A stretch of DNA of 64,000 nucleotides from VAZQ01 sp963821505 (GCA_963821505.1 CAWGEH010000026.1:1-64000), one strand, 5' to 3'; shown: positions 24,774 through 33,803, counted from the stretch's first letter. A program made the numbers and translations. Notes: generated from the sequence alone by a model not told the origin.

Positions 24774-25286
24774 ATGTCCAGAACAATCTCCGTACTCGTC
24801 ACCGCGACGTTCCTGACCTTGGCGAGCGGTACCGCCGTTTGGTCCGAAGAGGCCAAGGACCAGGACGCCCTCGCCAAGGCGATGGGCGGAGCGAAGGTTC
24901 GTTTGCAGCAGGGGCTGACGGCCAGCCAAAAAGAAGGCCAGCCGATTTCCGGCAAGTTCGAACTGGACGACGGCAAGCTCCAGCTTTCCGTCTACACGTC
25001 GAAGGATGGCAAGTACTTCGAGGTCATCGTTGATCACAGGAACGGCAAGGTCTCGAAATCCGAGCCGATCTCGGAAGGCGACGATCTCAGCCACGCCAAA
25101 TCTCAAAGCGCGGCAATGGCCAAGGCCAAGATTTCGCTGAAGGAAGGCGTCGACAAGGCGGTGCGAGGCTCCGCCGGCTTCCGCGCCGTGAGCGCAACTC
25201 CCGACGTGAAGGATGGGCATTCCATTGCGGCAGTCGTCCTCATGAAGGGAAATCAATTCAAGACTGTCGAGCAGCAGTTGGACTAG
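24774..25286 (+). CDS. PepSY-domain secreted protein
   Basis: Protein of 170 residues. TGGAGG at 24763 supports ATG 24774. The signal peptide is about 1-24 (ending TAVWSEE). Two PepSY-like halves follow: KVRLQQGLTASQKEGQPISG with YFEVIVDHRNGKVSKSEPI, and AKISLKEGVDKAVRGSAGFR with a degenerate end. It has no cysteines. It is 151 bases after DUF1259 copy 2 and continues the plus-strand run. Its role is unknown. Confidence 0.85.
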   Translation: MSRTISVLVTATFLTLASGTAVWSEEAKDQDALAKAMGGAKVRLQQGLTASQKEGQPISGKFELDDGKLQLSVYTSKDGKYFEVIVDHRNGKVSKSEPISEGDDLSHAKSQSAAMAKAKISLKEGVDKAVRGSAGFRAVSATPDVKDGHSIAAVVLMKGNQFKTVEQQLD

Positions 25287-25550
25287 CGCGCTCAACATTG
25301 ACGGCGGTCAGCGGCATGCGTCGGTCGGAGAAGGTGAAGATGGACCGATACGCTGTGACGAGCGGGGGACAGGATCGCGACACCGCTGCCAGTCCGTCGG
25401 GCGCGCCCGATCATCGAGAACCGACGATGAAGACATCAGTGCCATCACCCCCGTCGTTGCGGCGGTGGCCGTCTCGGCGTTTCGCCGTTCGGATATCTAT
25501 CGTAGCGGCGACGCTGCTGGTCGGAGTTCGGTCGACCGACCGCGCAAACG

Positions 25551-26477
25551 GTGAATTCGTCACCGTTGCGGCTCGAGGCCAAGATTTCCCTCGGCGAGGT
25601 CCGCGGTCGCATCGATCACATGGCGATCGATCTGTCGCGGCAACGTCTCTTCGTTGCCGAACTCGGCAACGACAGCGTTGGGATTGTGGACCTGAAAGCC
25701 CGCAAGGTCATCCGCACCATCGACGGAATGAAGGAGCCGCAGGGCGTCGGGTACGTGCCGCCGATCGACGCACTGTACGTCTCGAACGCGGGCGACGGAT
25801 CGGTGCGCGCTTTCCGGGGCGCGGACTATGCGGCCGCCGGACAGATCGATCTCGGCGACGATGCCGACAACATCCGGATAGACAGCGCCGCCAATCAGGT
25901 CTTCGTCGGATATGGCAGCGGCGGGCTGGCGGTGATCGACGCCAAGAGCTTCCAGAAGGTCGCCGACATTCCACTGCGCGCCCATCCGGAAAGCTTCCAG
26001 CTCGATCCGGACAGCAACCGAATTTTCGTCAATCTGCCCGATGCGCATGCGATTGCGGTGGTCGATCGCCGCGCCGGGCAGCAGACGGCAAATTGGCCGA
26101 TCACCATCGCCGGCGGCAATTTTCCCATGGCGCTCCACCGAGCGGCGCAGCAAGTCCTCACCATTTTCCGCAACCCCGCCAAGCTCGGTGCATTCTCCAG
26201 CAAAGATGGCACGCTCATCGCCAGCCCGGAAATCTGTGGGGACGCCGACGACCTGTTCGTCGACCCCAAGCGCAGCCGCATCTACGTCAGTTGCGGCGAA
26301 GGATTCTTGGACGTGCTCGACCCCGAAGCAAATGCGTTCAAACGCATCGCGCACATTCCGACGGTCTTGGGAGCGCGGACGTCGCTCTTTGTTGCCGAGC
26401 TGGACCGGCTTCTGCTCGCCGTGAGGGCGCAAGCCGGGGAGTCGGCGGGCATCTGGGTGTTTCGCCCGGAACCTTAA
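25551..26477 (+). CDS. YncE-like beta-propeller protein, possibly frameshifted from its signal peptide
   Basis: Protein of 308 residues from a GTG. Propeller blades recur as LFVAELGNDSVGIVDLKARK, LYVSNAGDGSVRAFRG, VFVGYGSGGLAVIDAKS, IFVNLPDAHAIAVVDRRAG and IYVSCGEGFLDVLDPEA. This family is normally exported, yet this frame has no signal and is closed by a TAG at about 25501. A plausible signal peptide (MKTSVPSPPSLRRWPSRRF then AVRISIVAATLLVGV) begins at 25427 in another frame and reads past 25550. One indel between about 25510 and 25555 would join them. Confidence 0.8.
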   Translation: MNSSPLRLEAKISLGEVRGRIDHMAIDLSRQRLFVAELGNDSVGIVDLKARKVIRTIDGMKEPQGVGYVPPIDALYVSNAGDGSVRAFRGADYAAAGQIDLGDDADNIRIDSAANQVFVGYGSGGLAVIDAKSFQKVADIPLRAHPESFQLDPDSNRIFVNLPDAHAIAVVDRRAGQQTANWPITIAGGNFPMALHRAAQQVLTIFRNPAKLGAFSSKDGTLIASPEICGDADDLFVDPKRSRIYVSCGEGFLDVLDPEANAFKRIAHIPTVLGARTSLFVAELDRLLLAVRAQAGESAGIWVFRPEP

Positions 26478-26498
26478 CGCCATCCGAGTGAGTTAGAC

Positions 26499-27287
26499 AT
26501 GGTTGAACTCCGTGACATCTCGGCCTCGACGCTGGCACATAAGATCTGCCTGTCCATCGCCTGCCTGTGCCTGGTCGCCATGGCGGCCAAGCCCGCTCTT
26601 GCCTTCCGGCCGTTCGACGGCACAGACGCTGCCGTTGCCGATCCGGGAAAAATGGAAATCGAGCTGCAGCCGGCCGGCACTTTGCATGATGACTCGGGGA
26701 CCACGCTGATCGCGCCTGCAACGCGCTTCAATTACGGCGTGACCGAAGGATGGGAGGCCGTCCTGGAGGGTCTGATCGAGACCCCGCTTTCACCCACGGG
26801 TCCTTCGAGCTTGTCGGCGGCCGGAGCATTCCTGAAAGGCGTGGTCAGACCTGGCAGCCTTCAGGATAAGGCCGGACCGAGTGTCGCCACGGAATTCGGC
26901 GTGCTGCTGCCGGACAGCATCGGCGATACGACATACGGCGCAAGTTGGGCATGGATCGTGTCCCAGCGTTGGGACTGGGGAACGGTCAGCCTGAACGCCG
27001 CCACGACGCTTACGCGTGAGCATCACGGAGACATCTTTCTGGGCAGCATCATCGAGGGTCCGGCGAAATGGACGGTGCGGCCCGTCGCGGAGATCTTCTA
27101 CGAGAAGGAATTCGGGCAGTTCGAAACCGTATCCGGCCTCGTCGGATTGATCTGGCAGGTCAACGAAGATCTCGCCGTCGATGTCGGAGTGCGCCATGCG
27201 ATCACGAACAACCGGCCGGTTGACGAACTCAGGGCGGGCGTAACGTTCGGATTCCCGGTGTGGCGCAATGGTCCCGTTCGACACTGA
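26499..27287 (+). CDS. Putative outer-membrane beta-barrel protein, paralogue 2
   Basis: Protein of 262 residues. Signal peptide about 1-35 (ending AKPALA), then FRPFDGTDAAVADPGKMEIE. It keeps the same conserved blocks as 14554-15339 in the same order, including LQDKAGPSVATEFGVLLP, TREHHGDIFLGSIIEGP and a final LRAGVTFGFPVW strand. Length and strand periodicity fit an outer-membrane barrel. It starts 21 bases after the YncE-like gene. No function can be assigned beyond envelope location. Confidence 0.82.
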   Translation: MVELRDISASTLAHKICLSIACLCLVAMAAKPALAFRPFDGTDAAVADPGKMEIELQPAGTLHDDSGTTLIAPATRFNYGVTEGWEAVLEGLIETPLSPTGPSSLSAAGAFLKGVVRPGSLQDKAGPSVATEFGVLLPDSIGDTTYGASWAWIVSQRWDWGTVSLNAATTLTREHHGDIFLGSIIEGPAKWTVRPVAEIFYEKEFGQFETVSGLVGLIWQVNEDLAVDVGVRHAITNNRPVDELRAGVTFGFPVWRNGPVRH

Positions 27288-27352
27288 ATCCTCCGGCTTG
27301 AGCAAGCGCATGCGGGCGTTCGCGAGGAACCGGCCAGCAGGGGAAATCGACG

Positions 27353-27829
27353 ATGCGAAATCCGATGATTTTCGCTTTGATGCTGGCCGGCGCGCCGGGA
27401 GCGACATTGGCACAGGACGCGAGTTCCGAACCCGCCCCCTATTGCGGGGAGCTGAACCGGGTAGCCGCCCTCGCGATGACGAGAGAGAAGTTTGCGTCCA
27501 TCACCGGCAATGCCCGGGACGGCAATTTTCTGGACACGACCCTCCCGCTGCCGGGTTGGAAGAATTGCTCCCTCTACGGACCAGGGACCTATACGTGCGA
27601 TTCGCAAGAATTGAGAACCGCCGAAGACGCCGAGAAGGCACAAGCAAGAACCGTGCACGAGATCAAAGCTTGCCTCGGACAGGCATGGGCTGAGGCCAAA
27701 GATCGATCCTCTTCCAGGTATGTCGTCTTGCACAGTGCAGCACGGCCCGTTTCCATCACGCTGAGCACCGACGAGACGGACAAAAAAGAACACGTCGTCC
27801 GTCTCATCCTTTTCGTCCGGCGAAACTAG
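27353..27829 (+). CDS. Secreted protein of unknown function
   Basis: Protein of 158 residues with a signal peptide (MRNPMIFALMLAGAPGATLA). The mature part has four cysteines (PYCGELN, KNCSLYGPGTYTC and IKACLGQAW), enough for two disulfides, and ends with a beta-rich stretch (KKEHVVRLILFVRRN). I do not recognise the family. It lies 65 bases after the outer-membrane gene and 9 bases before the ABC ATPase, so it is probably in the same transcript. Confidence 0.65.
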   Translation: MRNPMIFALMLAGAPGATLAQDASSEPAPYCGELNRVAALAMTREKFASITGNARDGNFLDTTLPLPGWKNCSLYGPGTYTCDSQELRTAEDAEKAQARTVHEIKACLGQAWAEAKDRSSSRYVVLHSAARPVSITLSTDETDKKEHVVRLILFVRRN

Positions 27830-27838
27830 GTCCGGGAA

Positions 27839-28591
27839 ATGACCGCATCGACCACCATCGCGCGCGATCCCACCGCCGGTTGCGCGCCCGCGCTGATGCA
27901 GGTTGCCGGGCTCGCCAAGCGGTACGGCGAGCAGCGCGCGCTCGCCGATATTTCGTTTGGGGTGAACGCCGGGGAGGTTCTGGGCCTGATCGGACCGAAC
28001 GGCGCCGGCAAGACCACGCTGCTGGAGGCGATCGCCGGCATTCTGCCCGCCGACGGCGGCCGCATTTTCTGGCGCGGGACATCCCTTCCCCTGCCGCGCC
28101 GTCGCGAGCTCATGTTCTACCTGCCGGATGGACTGCGCCCTTGGGAAGACCAGTACGCTGCCGACGTGATTGAATTCTTCACCGCTGCATATGGCAGGCC
28201 CGCAAGCTTCGCGGCGTCAGCGGTCCGCTCGCTCGGCCTCGCGCCGGTTCTGCACAAGCGCGTCGGCGCCTTGTCGAAAGGCTATGCCCGCCGCCTCATG
28301 CTGGCGCTCGCGCTCGTCACACCGCAGCCTCTGCTGCTGATGGACGAGCCATTTGACGGTTTCGATCTCAGACAGACGCGCGAGATCATGGGCGTGCTCC
28401 GTGAACTCGCCCGCAGTGGGCGCACGCTCGTTCTGGCCATTCACCAGTTGATCGACGCCGAACGGGTCTGCGACCGCTTCGTGCTGCTGGTCGAGGGCCG
28501 GATCCGCGGTATCGGCACGCTGGCGCAGCTGCGCGCGCAGATCGGGATGGCCTCGGCCGGATTGGAGGACGTGTTCCTTGCGCTCACCTGA
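27839..28591 (+). CDS. ABC transporter ATP-binding protein
   Basis: Protein of 250 residues. It has Walker A GPNGAGKTTLLEAIAG, a signature LSKGYARRLMLALAL (a variant of LSGGQ), Walker B PLLLMDEPFDGFD with the catalytic Glu, and an H-loop (AIHQLIDAERV). This belongs to the CcmA/NatA-like group that pairs with ABC-2 permeases. It overlaps the permease gene by 14 bases. Together they form a complete exporter or regulator-type ABC pair within the chr island; the substrate is unknown. Confidence 0.92.
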   Translation: MTASTTIARDPTAGCAPALMQVAGLAKRYGEQRALADISFGVNAGEVLGLIGPNGAGKTTLLEAIAGILPADGGRIFWRGTSLPLPRRRELMFYLPDGLRPWEDQYAADVIEFFTAAYGRPASFAASAVRSLGLAPVLHKRVGALSKGYARRLMLALALVTPQPLLLMDEPFDGFDLRQTREIMGVLRELARSGRTLVLAIHQLIDAERVCDRFVLLVEGRIRGIGTLAQLRAQIGMASAGLEDVFLALT

Positions 28592-29945
28592 TCCAGCGGT
28601 CGTCCGGCATGCTCCCTTTCGCCCGTTGCTGGCCAAGGAGCTGCGGGAAATCGCGAGCGGCCGCGCGCTATGGACCTTGCTGCTGCTGCTCTGCCCGCTC
28701 GTCGGCTACAGCTTCTGGCAAGCGGTCGTGCTTTACGGTGAGGCCAGCGCGGCCGCGCGCGATGCGCCGGTGCTTGCCGGCGGGCTCTCGCCGCTTGACG
28801 GCGTGCTGGTCCCGACCTTCGGCGCGCTCTACGTCGCCGTCACCCTGCTGTTTCCATTCGTGGCTATTCGAAGCCTCGGGCGCGAGAAGGAGACCGGCGC
28901 GCTGCGCTTGCTGGTGCAGTTGCCCTATCGGGTGCCGACATTGATCGCGGCCAAGATGGCGGCGATTTTCGCCGCCTGGCTTGCCGCGCTCATTCCCGCG
29001 GCTTCCGCCCTGGCGATCTGGGCCGCGCTCGGCGGCCACCTCTATGGGCCGGAAACACTCAATCTTCTCCTGGGTCATCTGCTCTACGGGTTGCTGGTCG
29101 GCGCCATCGCGCTGTTTTCGGCGAGCATTTCCGAAAGCTCGGCAACGGCAGCGATCCTCGCGCTCGCCTTCACGATCGGCTCGTGGGTGCTGGACTTTGC
29201 GCTGGCCGGACAACCCGGCGCCCTCGATTGGATCTCGCGGCTGTCGCTGACGCAGACGCTGCGCGGTTTCGAGCAGGGGCTCCTGTCGCCGGGCCTCTTG
29301 CTGGGCGTCGTTGCGGCGATCGGAGCCTTTGCCGCGCTGTCGGCGGTGTGGCTGCATCCCGGCGTGGCGCTCGGCACCAAGGTCATGCGGTCCACGGTCT
29401 GCGCGGCCATCGCCGCGGCCGTGTTCGCCGCGGCCGCCCAGGTCGGAGGATCGGTCGATCTCACCGAGGATCGCCGCAATTCGTTTCCTGCCGCGGACGA
29501 GCGGGCGCTCGCCGGGCTTCGCGACCCGCTGGTCATCACGGTTCACCTGGCGCCGGAAGACCCGCGCTACGTCGATCTGCGCCGCAGCGTGCTGGCCAAG
29601 CTCGAGCGGGCGCTTCCGCGCGTCACCATTCGGCTCGCCACGACCGGCCAAAGCGTCGTGGGCAGCACCGGCGACGAGGCTTACGGAGAGATCGAGTATT
29701 CCTATGGCGGCCGTTCCGACAAGAGCAGATCCACCAGCCCGCGCGAAATCCTGCCCTTGCTCTACGCGCTGGCGGGAAAGCCGGCTCCGGCATCGGCCGG
29801 TGGCGAGGAGTATCCCGGCTACCCGAAGATCGCCGGCGGGCAATGGACGCTGGCCTGGTTCCTCGTCGGCCTCCCGTTGCTGATCGCCGTTGCGTGGTGG
29901 TGGAGCCGCCGCGCGCCGCGCGTTGCCGCACGAACTCGTCAATGA
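28578..29945 (+). CDS. ABC-2 type permease with a GldG-like C-terminal domain
   Basis: Protein of 455 residues with a TTG start inside the ATPase gene. Residues about 20-290 hold six or seven transmembrane helices of an ABC-2/NosY-GldF-like permease (RSLGREKETGALRLLVQLPY). Residues about 290-400 resemble the GldG/ABC-auxiliary domain (SVDLTEDRRNSFPAADERAL, RDPLVITVHLAPEDPRY, LAKLERALPRVTIRLA), and a last helix lies near 425-442 before a basic tail. GldF and GldG are usually separate, so this is a compact fusion. Role in export or envelope assembly is inference. Confidence 0.85.
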   Translation: MRSPDPAVVRHAPFRPLLAKELREIASGRALWTLLLLLCPLVGYSFWQAVVLYGEASAAARDAPVLAGGLSPLDGVLVPTFGALYVAVTLLFPFVAIRSLGREKETGALRLLVQLPYRVPTLIAAKMAAIFAAWLAALIPAASALAIWAALGGHLYGPETLNLLLGHLLYGLLVGAIALFSASISESSATAAILALAFTIGSWVLDFALAGQPGALDWISRLSLTQTLRGFEQGLLSPGLLLGVVAAIGAFAALSAVWLHPGVALGTKVMRSTVCAAIAAAVFAAAAQVGGSVDLTEDRRNSFPAADERALAGLRDPLVITVHLAPEDPRYVDLRRSVLAKLERALPRVTIRLATTGQSVVGSTGDEAYGEIEYSYGGRSDKSRSTSPREILPLLYALAGKPAPASAGGEEYPGYPKIAGGQWTLAWFLVGLPLLIAVAWWWSRRAPRVAARTRQ

Positions 29946-29957
29946 TGGAGGTCAACC

Positions 29958-30683
29958 ATGAAAATCGCCAGAAGCACCATCACGACAGCTATTGCCTGCA
30001 CCGGCTTTGCCGCGCTGCTGGTATGCGCAAGCGCGGCGGACTCGCTGAAACTCGAGTTCTCGGACGATACCGTCGGGGCCGAGCCGAAATCATTCTTGAG
30101 CGTCGTCGGCGTCTGGCGGATCGAGGCCGAAGGAAACAACAAGGTGCTCGCCGTCGACGGCCGGCAGTGGAAGGAAGGACAGACCGCGGCCGGCATCGCG
30201 GACAAGGCGCGCGCGCTCTATGGCGACCGCTATGCCGAGTTCCTCGATCGCGTTCAGGCCTACGCCTATTTCCCCTACACCGTCGCCAAGGACGTGACGG
30301 ATTTCCGCGATGGCGACATCACCGTGCGTTTCGAAGGAATTTCGGGCCGCATCGATCAAGGCGCGGGAATCCTGTTCAACCTCAAGCCGAACGGCGACTA
30401 CCTGACGATTCGCGCAAACCCGCTCGAGAACAATCTGGTGCTGTGGAAATTCGAGAAGGGCAAGCGCTCTTCGGTCAAATGGATTCGCAATACGCCGACC
30501 GCAACACGGCAGTGGCACGACCTCAAAGTCCGCATCGCCGGGGCCAAGGTCGCGGGCTATCTCGACGGCAAGCTCTACCTGGAGCACGTCCTGCCGGCGC
30601 CGGTCGCCGGACGCATCGGCCTGTGGTCCAAGTCCGACAGCCACGTGTACTTCGACGACTTTACCGTCACACCTGCCGACTGA
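29958..30683 (+). CDS. DUF1080/LamG-like secreted protein, copy 3
   Basis: Protein of 241 residues. The ATG follows GGAGGTC by a few bases. The signal peptide is about 1-27. The mature ConA-like domain has AGILFNLKPNGDYLTIRANP, HDLKVRIAGAKVAGYLDGKL and GRIGLWSKSDSHVYFDDFTV, close to copy 1 at 15551-16183, with an extra N-terminal strand region (about 30-100). It follows the ABC permease by 12 bases and precedes the MFS gene. Confidence 0.85.
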   Translation: MKIARSTITTAIACTGFAALLVCASAADSLKLEFSDDTVGAEPKSFLSVVGVWRIEAEGNNKVLAVDGRQWKEGQTAAGIADKARALYGDRYAEFLDRVQAYAYFPYTVAKDVTDFRDGDITVRFEGISGRIDQGAGILFNLKPNGDYLTIRANPLENNLVLWKFEKGKRSSVKWIRNTPTATRQWHDLKVRIAGAKVAGYLDGKLYLEHVLPAPVAGRIGLWSKSDSHVYFDDFTVTPAD

Positions 30684-30733
30684 TCATCGCAGCCAAATCG
30701 CATGACGGCGCCGTCGCGCCCGGGGTCCAAAGC

Positions 30734-31942
30734 GTGAGCAGACCATGGAACGTGTTCTACCTTTACGCGGCGCGCGCGGCGCGCGGGTTCGGGGACGGAT
30801 TCGCCGCCATCATCCTGCCGGCCTACTTGATCGAGGTCGGCTTCGACCCGTTCCAGATCGGAATCGTGGCGACCGCGGCGCTTCTGGGTTCGGCGGCCAC
30901 GACCTTGGCCATCGGGTTTTTGGCTCCGCGCTACGACCTGCGCACGCTTCTCCTGGTGTGTGCGTTGCTGATGATCGTGACGGGGGTCGTCATCCCGAAC
31001 GTCCAGCACCTCGTCTTCATCGCGGCGATCGCCTTCGTCGGCACCATGAATCCGACCACGGGAGACATCGGAATTCATGTGCCGCTGGAGCAGGCCGCTC
31101 TCGCCCAACGCGCTGCGGACCGGGAGAGGACGCACATTTTCGCGCGCTACAGCCTGGTCGGCGCACTATCCATCGCAGCCGGCGCGCTCGCAGCCGGGGC
31201 CCCGGACCTCTTGGTTTCGTTCGGGCTGGGCAAGATCGCCGCGCTGCAGGCCATGTTCTACCTCTATGCCGCGCTCGGGCTGCTGGGGGCGGCCTTCTAT
31301 TCGTATCTCCCTCGCAGCAAGACGAAGGACACAGCGCGGCACACCACCGCGTTGGGCCCGTCGCGCCGCACCGTTTACAAGCTCGCCGCGCTCTTCAGCC
31401 TGGATTCCTTCGCGGGCGGCTTCACCGTGCAATCGCTGCTGGCGCTCTGGCTGTTCGAGCGCTTCGAGCTCACGCTTGCCGCCGCGAGCGCCTTCTTCTT
31501 CTGGTCAAACGTTCTGACCGCCTTCTCGTATCTTGCGGCGGTGCGCCTGGGCAGGCGCTTCGGCCTCGTCAACACGATGGTCTTTACCCACATCCCGTCG
31601 AGCATCTGCCTCATTCTCGCGGCGTTCTCGTCGAATCTCACGATCGTCCTTGGCCTGCTGCTGGTGCGGTCCGCGTTCGCGCAGATGGACGTGCCCACGC
31701 GCACATCCTACGTGATGGCGGTCGTGACGCCGGCCGAGCGCACGGCCGCCGCGAGCGTGACGGCGGTCCCACGCAGCTTGGCGTCGGCGATCAGCCCGGC
31801 GTTGTCCGGCGCGCTGTTGTCGACGTCGTTCTCGGGATTGCCGCTCGTCATTTGCGGCGTGTTGAAGATCATCTACGACCTGTCGCTGCTGTTTTCGTTT
31901 CGGCACATAAAACCGCCTGAGGAAGAGGAAGCGCCGAAGTAA
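30734..31942 (+). CDS. Major facilitator superfamily transporter
   Basis: Membrane protein of 402 residues starting at GTG 30734 (VSRPWNVFYLYAARAARGFG). Twelve hydrophobic helices in two sets of six are evident, with a cytosolic loop near residue 205-220 (SYLPRSKTKDTARHTTALGP) and the conserved DVPTRTSYVMAVVTPAERTA segment between late helices, seen in a group of uncharacterised MFS permeases. The much longer open frame upstream is out-of-frame shadow of the permease gene. Last gene of the plus-strand arm; the substrate is unknown. Confidence 0.85.
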   Translation: MSRPWNVFYLYAARAARGFGDGFAAIILPAYLIEVGFDPFQIGIVATAALLGSAATTLAIGFLAPRYDLRTLLLVCALLMIVTGVVIPNVQHLVFIAAIAFVGTMNPTTGDIGIHVPLEQAALAQRAADRERTHIFARYSLVGALSIAAGALAAGAPDLLVSFGLGKIAALQAMFYLYAALGLLGAAFYSYLPRSKTKDTARHTTALGPSRRTVYKLAALFSLDSFAGGFTVQSLLALWLFERFELTLAAASAFFFWSNVLTAFSYLAAVRLGRRFGLVNTMVFTHIPSSICLILAAFSSNLTIVLGLLLVRSAFAQMDVPTRTSYVMAVVTPAERTAAASVTAVPRSLASAISPALSGALLSTSFSGLPLVICGVLKIIYDLSLLFSFRHIKPPEEEEAPK

Positions 31943-32036
31943 GCTTCCGCGGCGCGCAAGCTCGATCCGCGAGCCGGACACGCGAAGGTCCGGCGCGTGC
32001 GGCGCGACATCGATTCGAGCAGTCCGTCGCCTTGCC

Positions 32037-32977
32037 CTATGCAGCGATGCTCAACAACCGCAGGCAATTGCCGGCGGCGATGGCGTCCTGCTCGTCGTCC
32101 GAAAGTCCGGCGTTCTGCATCGCGTCCGTAAGCGGGCCGCGAACGGGCCCACCCGCGATCGGGAAGTCGCTACCCGCAACGACATTGTCGGCGCCCAGCA
32201 GATCGACCGATGCGCGGATCAGCGCGGGGTGAAACAAGCTCGTGTCGATGAACACGTGTTGGCGCATCACGTCGATGGTGCCGGAAGGCAGGCGACTCTG
32301 GCTCGAGAGGCCCGCTGCCATTGCCAGGCCGCCAATCGCATGCGCCGTCACGACCACGCGCAAGCCGGGCAACTCGGTGAACACCCCGCCTTCGGCCATG
32401 GCGATAAGGGAAGCCGAATTTACCGTGCCGCGCGCGAACAGCGTCCCGATAAGCCCATAGGGAGCCATCTGGCGCGTGAGCGGCTGCGGCGCCACCGGAT
32501 GCACGAAGACCGGCACGCCGAGCTTCGCGGCAACTTCAAGCGTGGGGCGCGCCTGCGAGGCATCGATCATGAGGTCGCCGCGCGCACAGTCGACGAAAAG
32601 CCCGCGCAATCCAAGATCGCCGATCGCACGCTCGGCCTCGCGGGCGGACCTGTCGCCGTCGTAGCCATCGACCGACGCCAGCCCGTGAATACGGCCCGGA
32701 CCAGCCCTGCGAGATGGTCGTTCGTCGCCATGATGGTTTCGTGCGGCACGCGGCCTTCCGCATCCGCGATCAGCGCGGCGGGTATGTTGACGACACGCGC
32801 GCTTATTTCGCCCTCGCGAATGTCCTTCAGCAAAAGGTCCTCGTCGGACAGCCTGCGCGCAATCGCTTCCCAGCGGACGCGCTGGTTTGCGGGAGCGCTC
32901 TGCGCGGCGGTCAATTCGAAGCGCGCAGGAATGTGGTGATTGTGAAAGTCGATAATGCTTGAATGCGCGTGCGACAT
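32037..32977 (-). pseudogene. ACMSD-like amidohydrolase (TIM-barrel), frameshifted
   Basis: From 32977 the protein begins with the metal-binding IIDFHNHHIPARFEL and runs to MATNDHLAGLVR, then shifts frame near 32697 and continues PGRIHGLASVDGYDGDRSAR, PVFVHPVAPQ, VVVTAHAIGGLAM and ASDFPIAGGP to the stop. Together they make a ~313-residue amidohydrolase of the aminocarboxymuconate-semialdehyde decarboxylase-like family. A small deletion (the family usually has two or so more residues at LVR-PGRI) explains it. The metal ligands and Asp of SDFP are intact, so decay is recent or the indel is an error. Confidence 0.8.
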
Positions 32978-33110
32978 TTTTCGTTCTCCCGAAGCGATGC
33001 CGGACGATCGCGTCCAAAGGGGCCTGGAGGCCCGCCGACAAGAGGGAAATCACTGGAAATCGGTCTTGCCGGCGAAGCGTTCTTTCCCCACGTCGCCTGC
33101 CCGTCCTAGA

Positions 33111-33803
33111 TCAGTATTTTGGACGGTGCGAGAGCGCCCACTTGCGCGCGTGCTCGATCGGATCACGCGGGGGCAGCGCCGCGCGAAAGCGCTTGACCGT
33201 GGGCAGCGCTTCCATCCGTGCGCGCCACTGGAAAAAGGCGGGATATTTCGGACACATCGCCTTGCCCTCCTCGGTCAGCCCGAAGGCGTAGGTGCTCGGC
33301 AGCATAAAAAAATCGGCGAGCGTCAGCTCGCTGCCGAGGAGATACTCGGCTCCGTGGCCGAGTGCCTTCTCCATCACCTCCAGTCCGCGCTCCACCTTGG
33401 GCAGGGCATGCGCGACCACTTTCTCGTCGGACGCGATTCCCAGTTGCGGAAATACCAATCGTTCATGCACGACGTGATAGATCAGGTACGGGTAGTAGTA
33501 GGAATTGACCGAACTGATCCACTGGTTCATGCGAGCGCGCGCGCGGACGTCCTTGGGCTGCAACGCCGGGCCTTCGAATGCTTCGTCGACATAGGCGGCG
33601 ATTGCGCTGGTTTCGTAGAGCGTGAAGTCGTCATGGCGCAGGATCGGGACGCGATCGAAAGGATGCAGCGCCAGATGGGTGGCGGAGCCCATCTCCGGCT
33701 CGAGATCGTGGAACGTGTACCGGACGCCTTTATGCGTGAGCACGAGACGGACGATATGGACATAGGTGCTGCGGGGAAAACCGAACACGACGACGTTGGT
33801 CAT
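33111..33803 (-). CDS. Glutathione S-transferase family protein
   Basis: Protein of 230 residues. The N-terminal thioredoxin fold (about 1-80) has FGFPRSTYVHIVRLVLTHKG and the glutathione-contact motif LYETSAIAAYVDEAF; the helical C-terminal domain (about 90-215) has GSELTLADFFMLPSTYAF. Start 33803 (MTNVVVFGFP) was chosen over an in-frame extension to 33869 that lies in the regulator's promoter region. It is divergent from the LysR-type gene at 33913, the usual layout for a regulator and its target. Confidence 0.9.
   Translation of the reverse strand: MTNVVVFGFPRSTYVHIVRLVLTHKGVRYTFHDLEPEMGSATHLALHPFDRVPILRHDDFTLYETSAIAAYVDEAFEGPALQPKDVRARARMNQWISSVNSYYYPYLIYHVVHERLVFPQLGIASDEKVVAHALPKVERGLEVMEKALGHGAEYLLGSELTLADFFMLPSTYAFGLTEEGKAMCPKYPAFFQWRARMEALPTVKRFRAALPPRDPIEHARKWALSHRPKY

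Noticed and set aside
29183..30733. Upstream 517-codon extension of the MFS frame
   Set aside because: Out-of-frame reading of the permease and DUF1080-like genes; a GTG at 30734 fits the membrane protein start.
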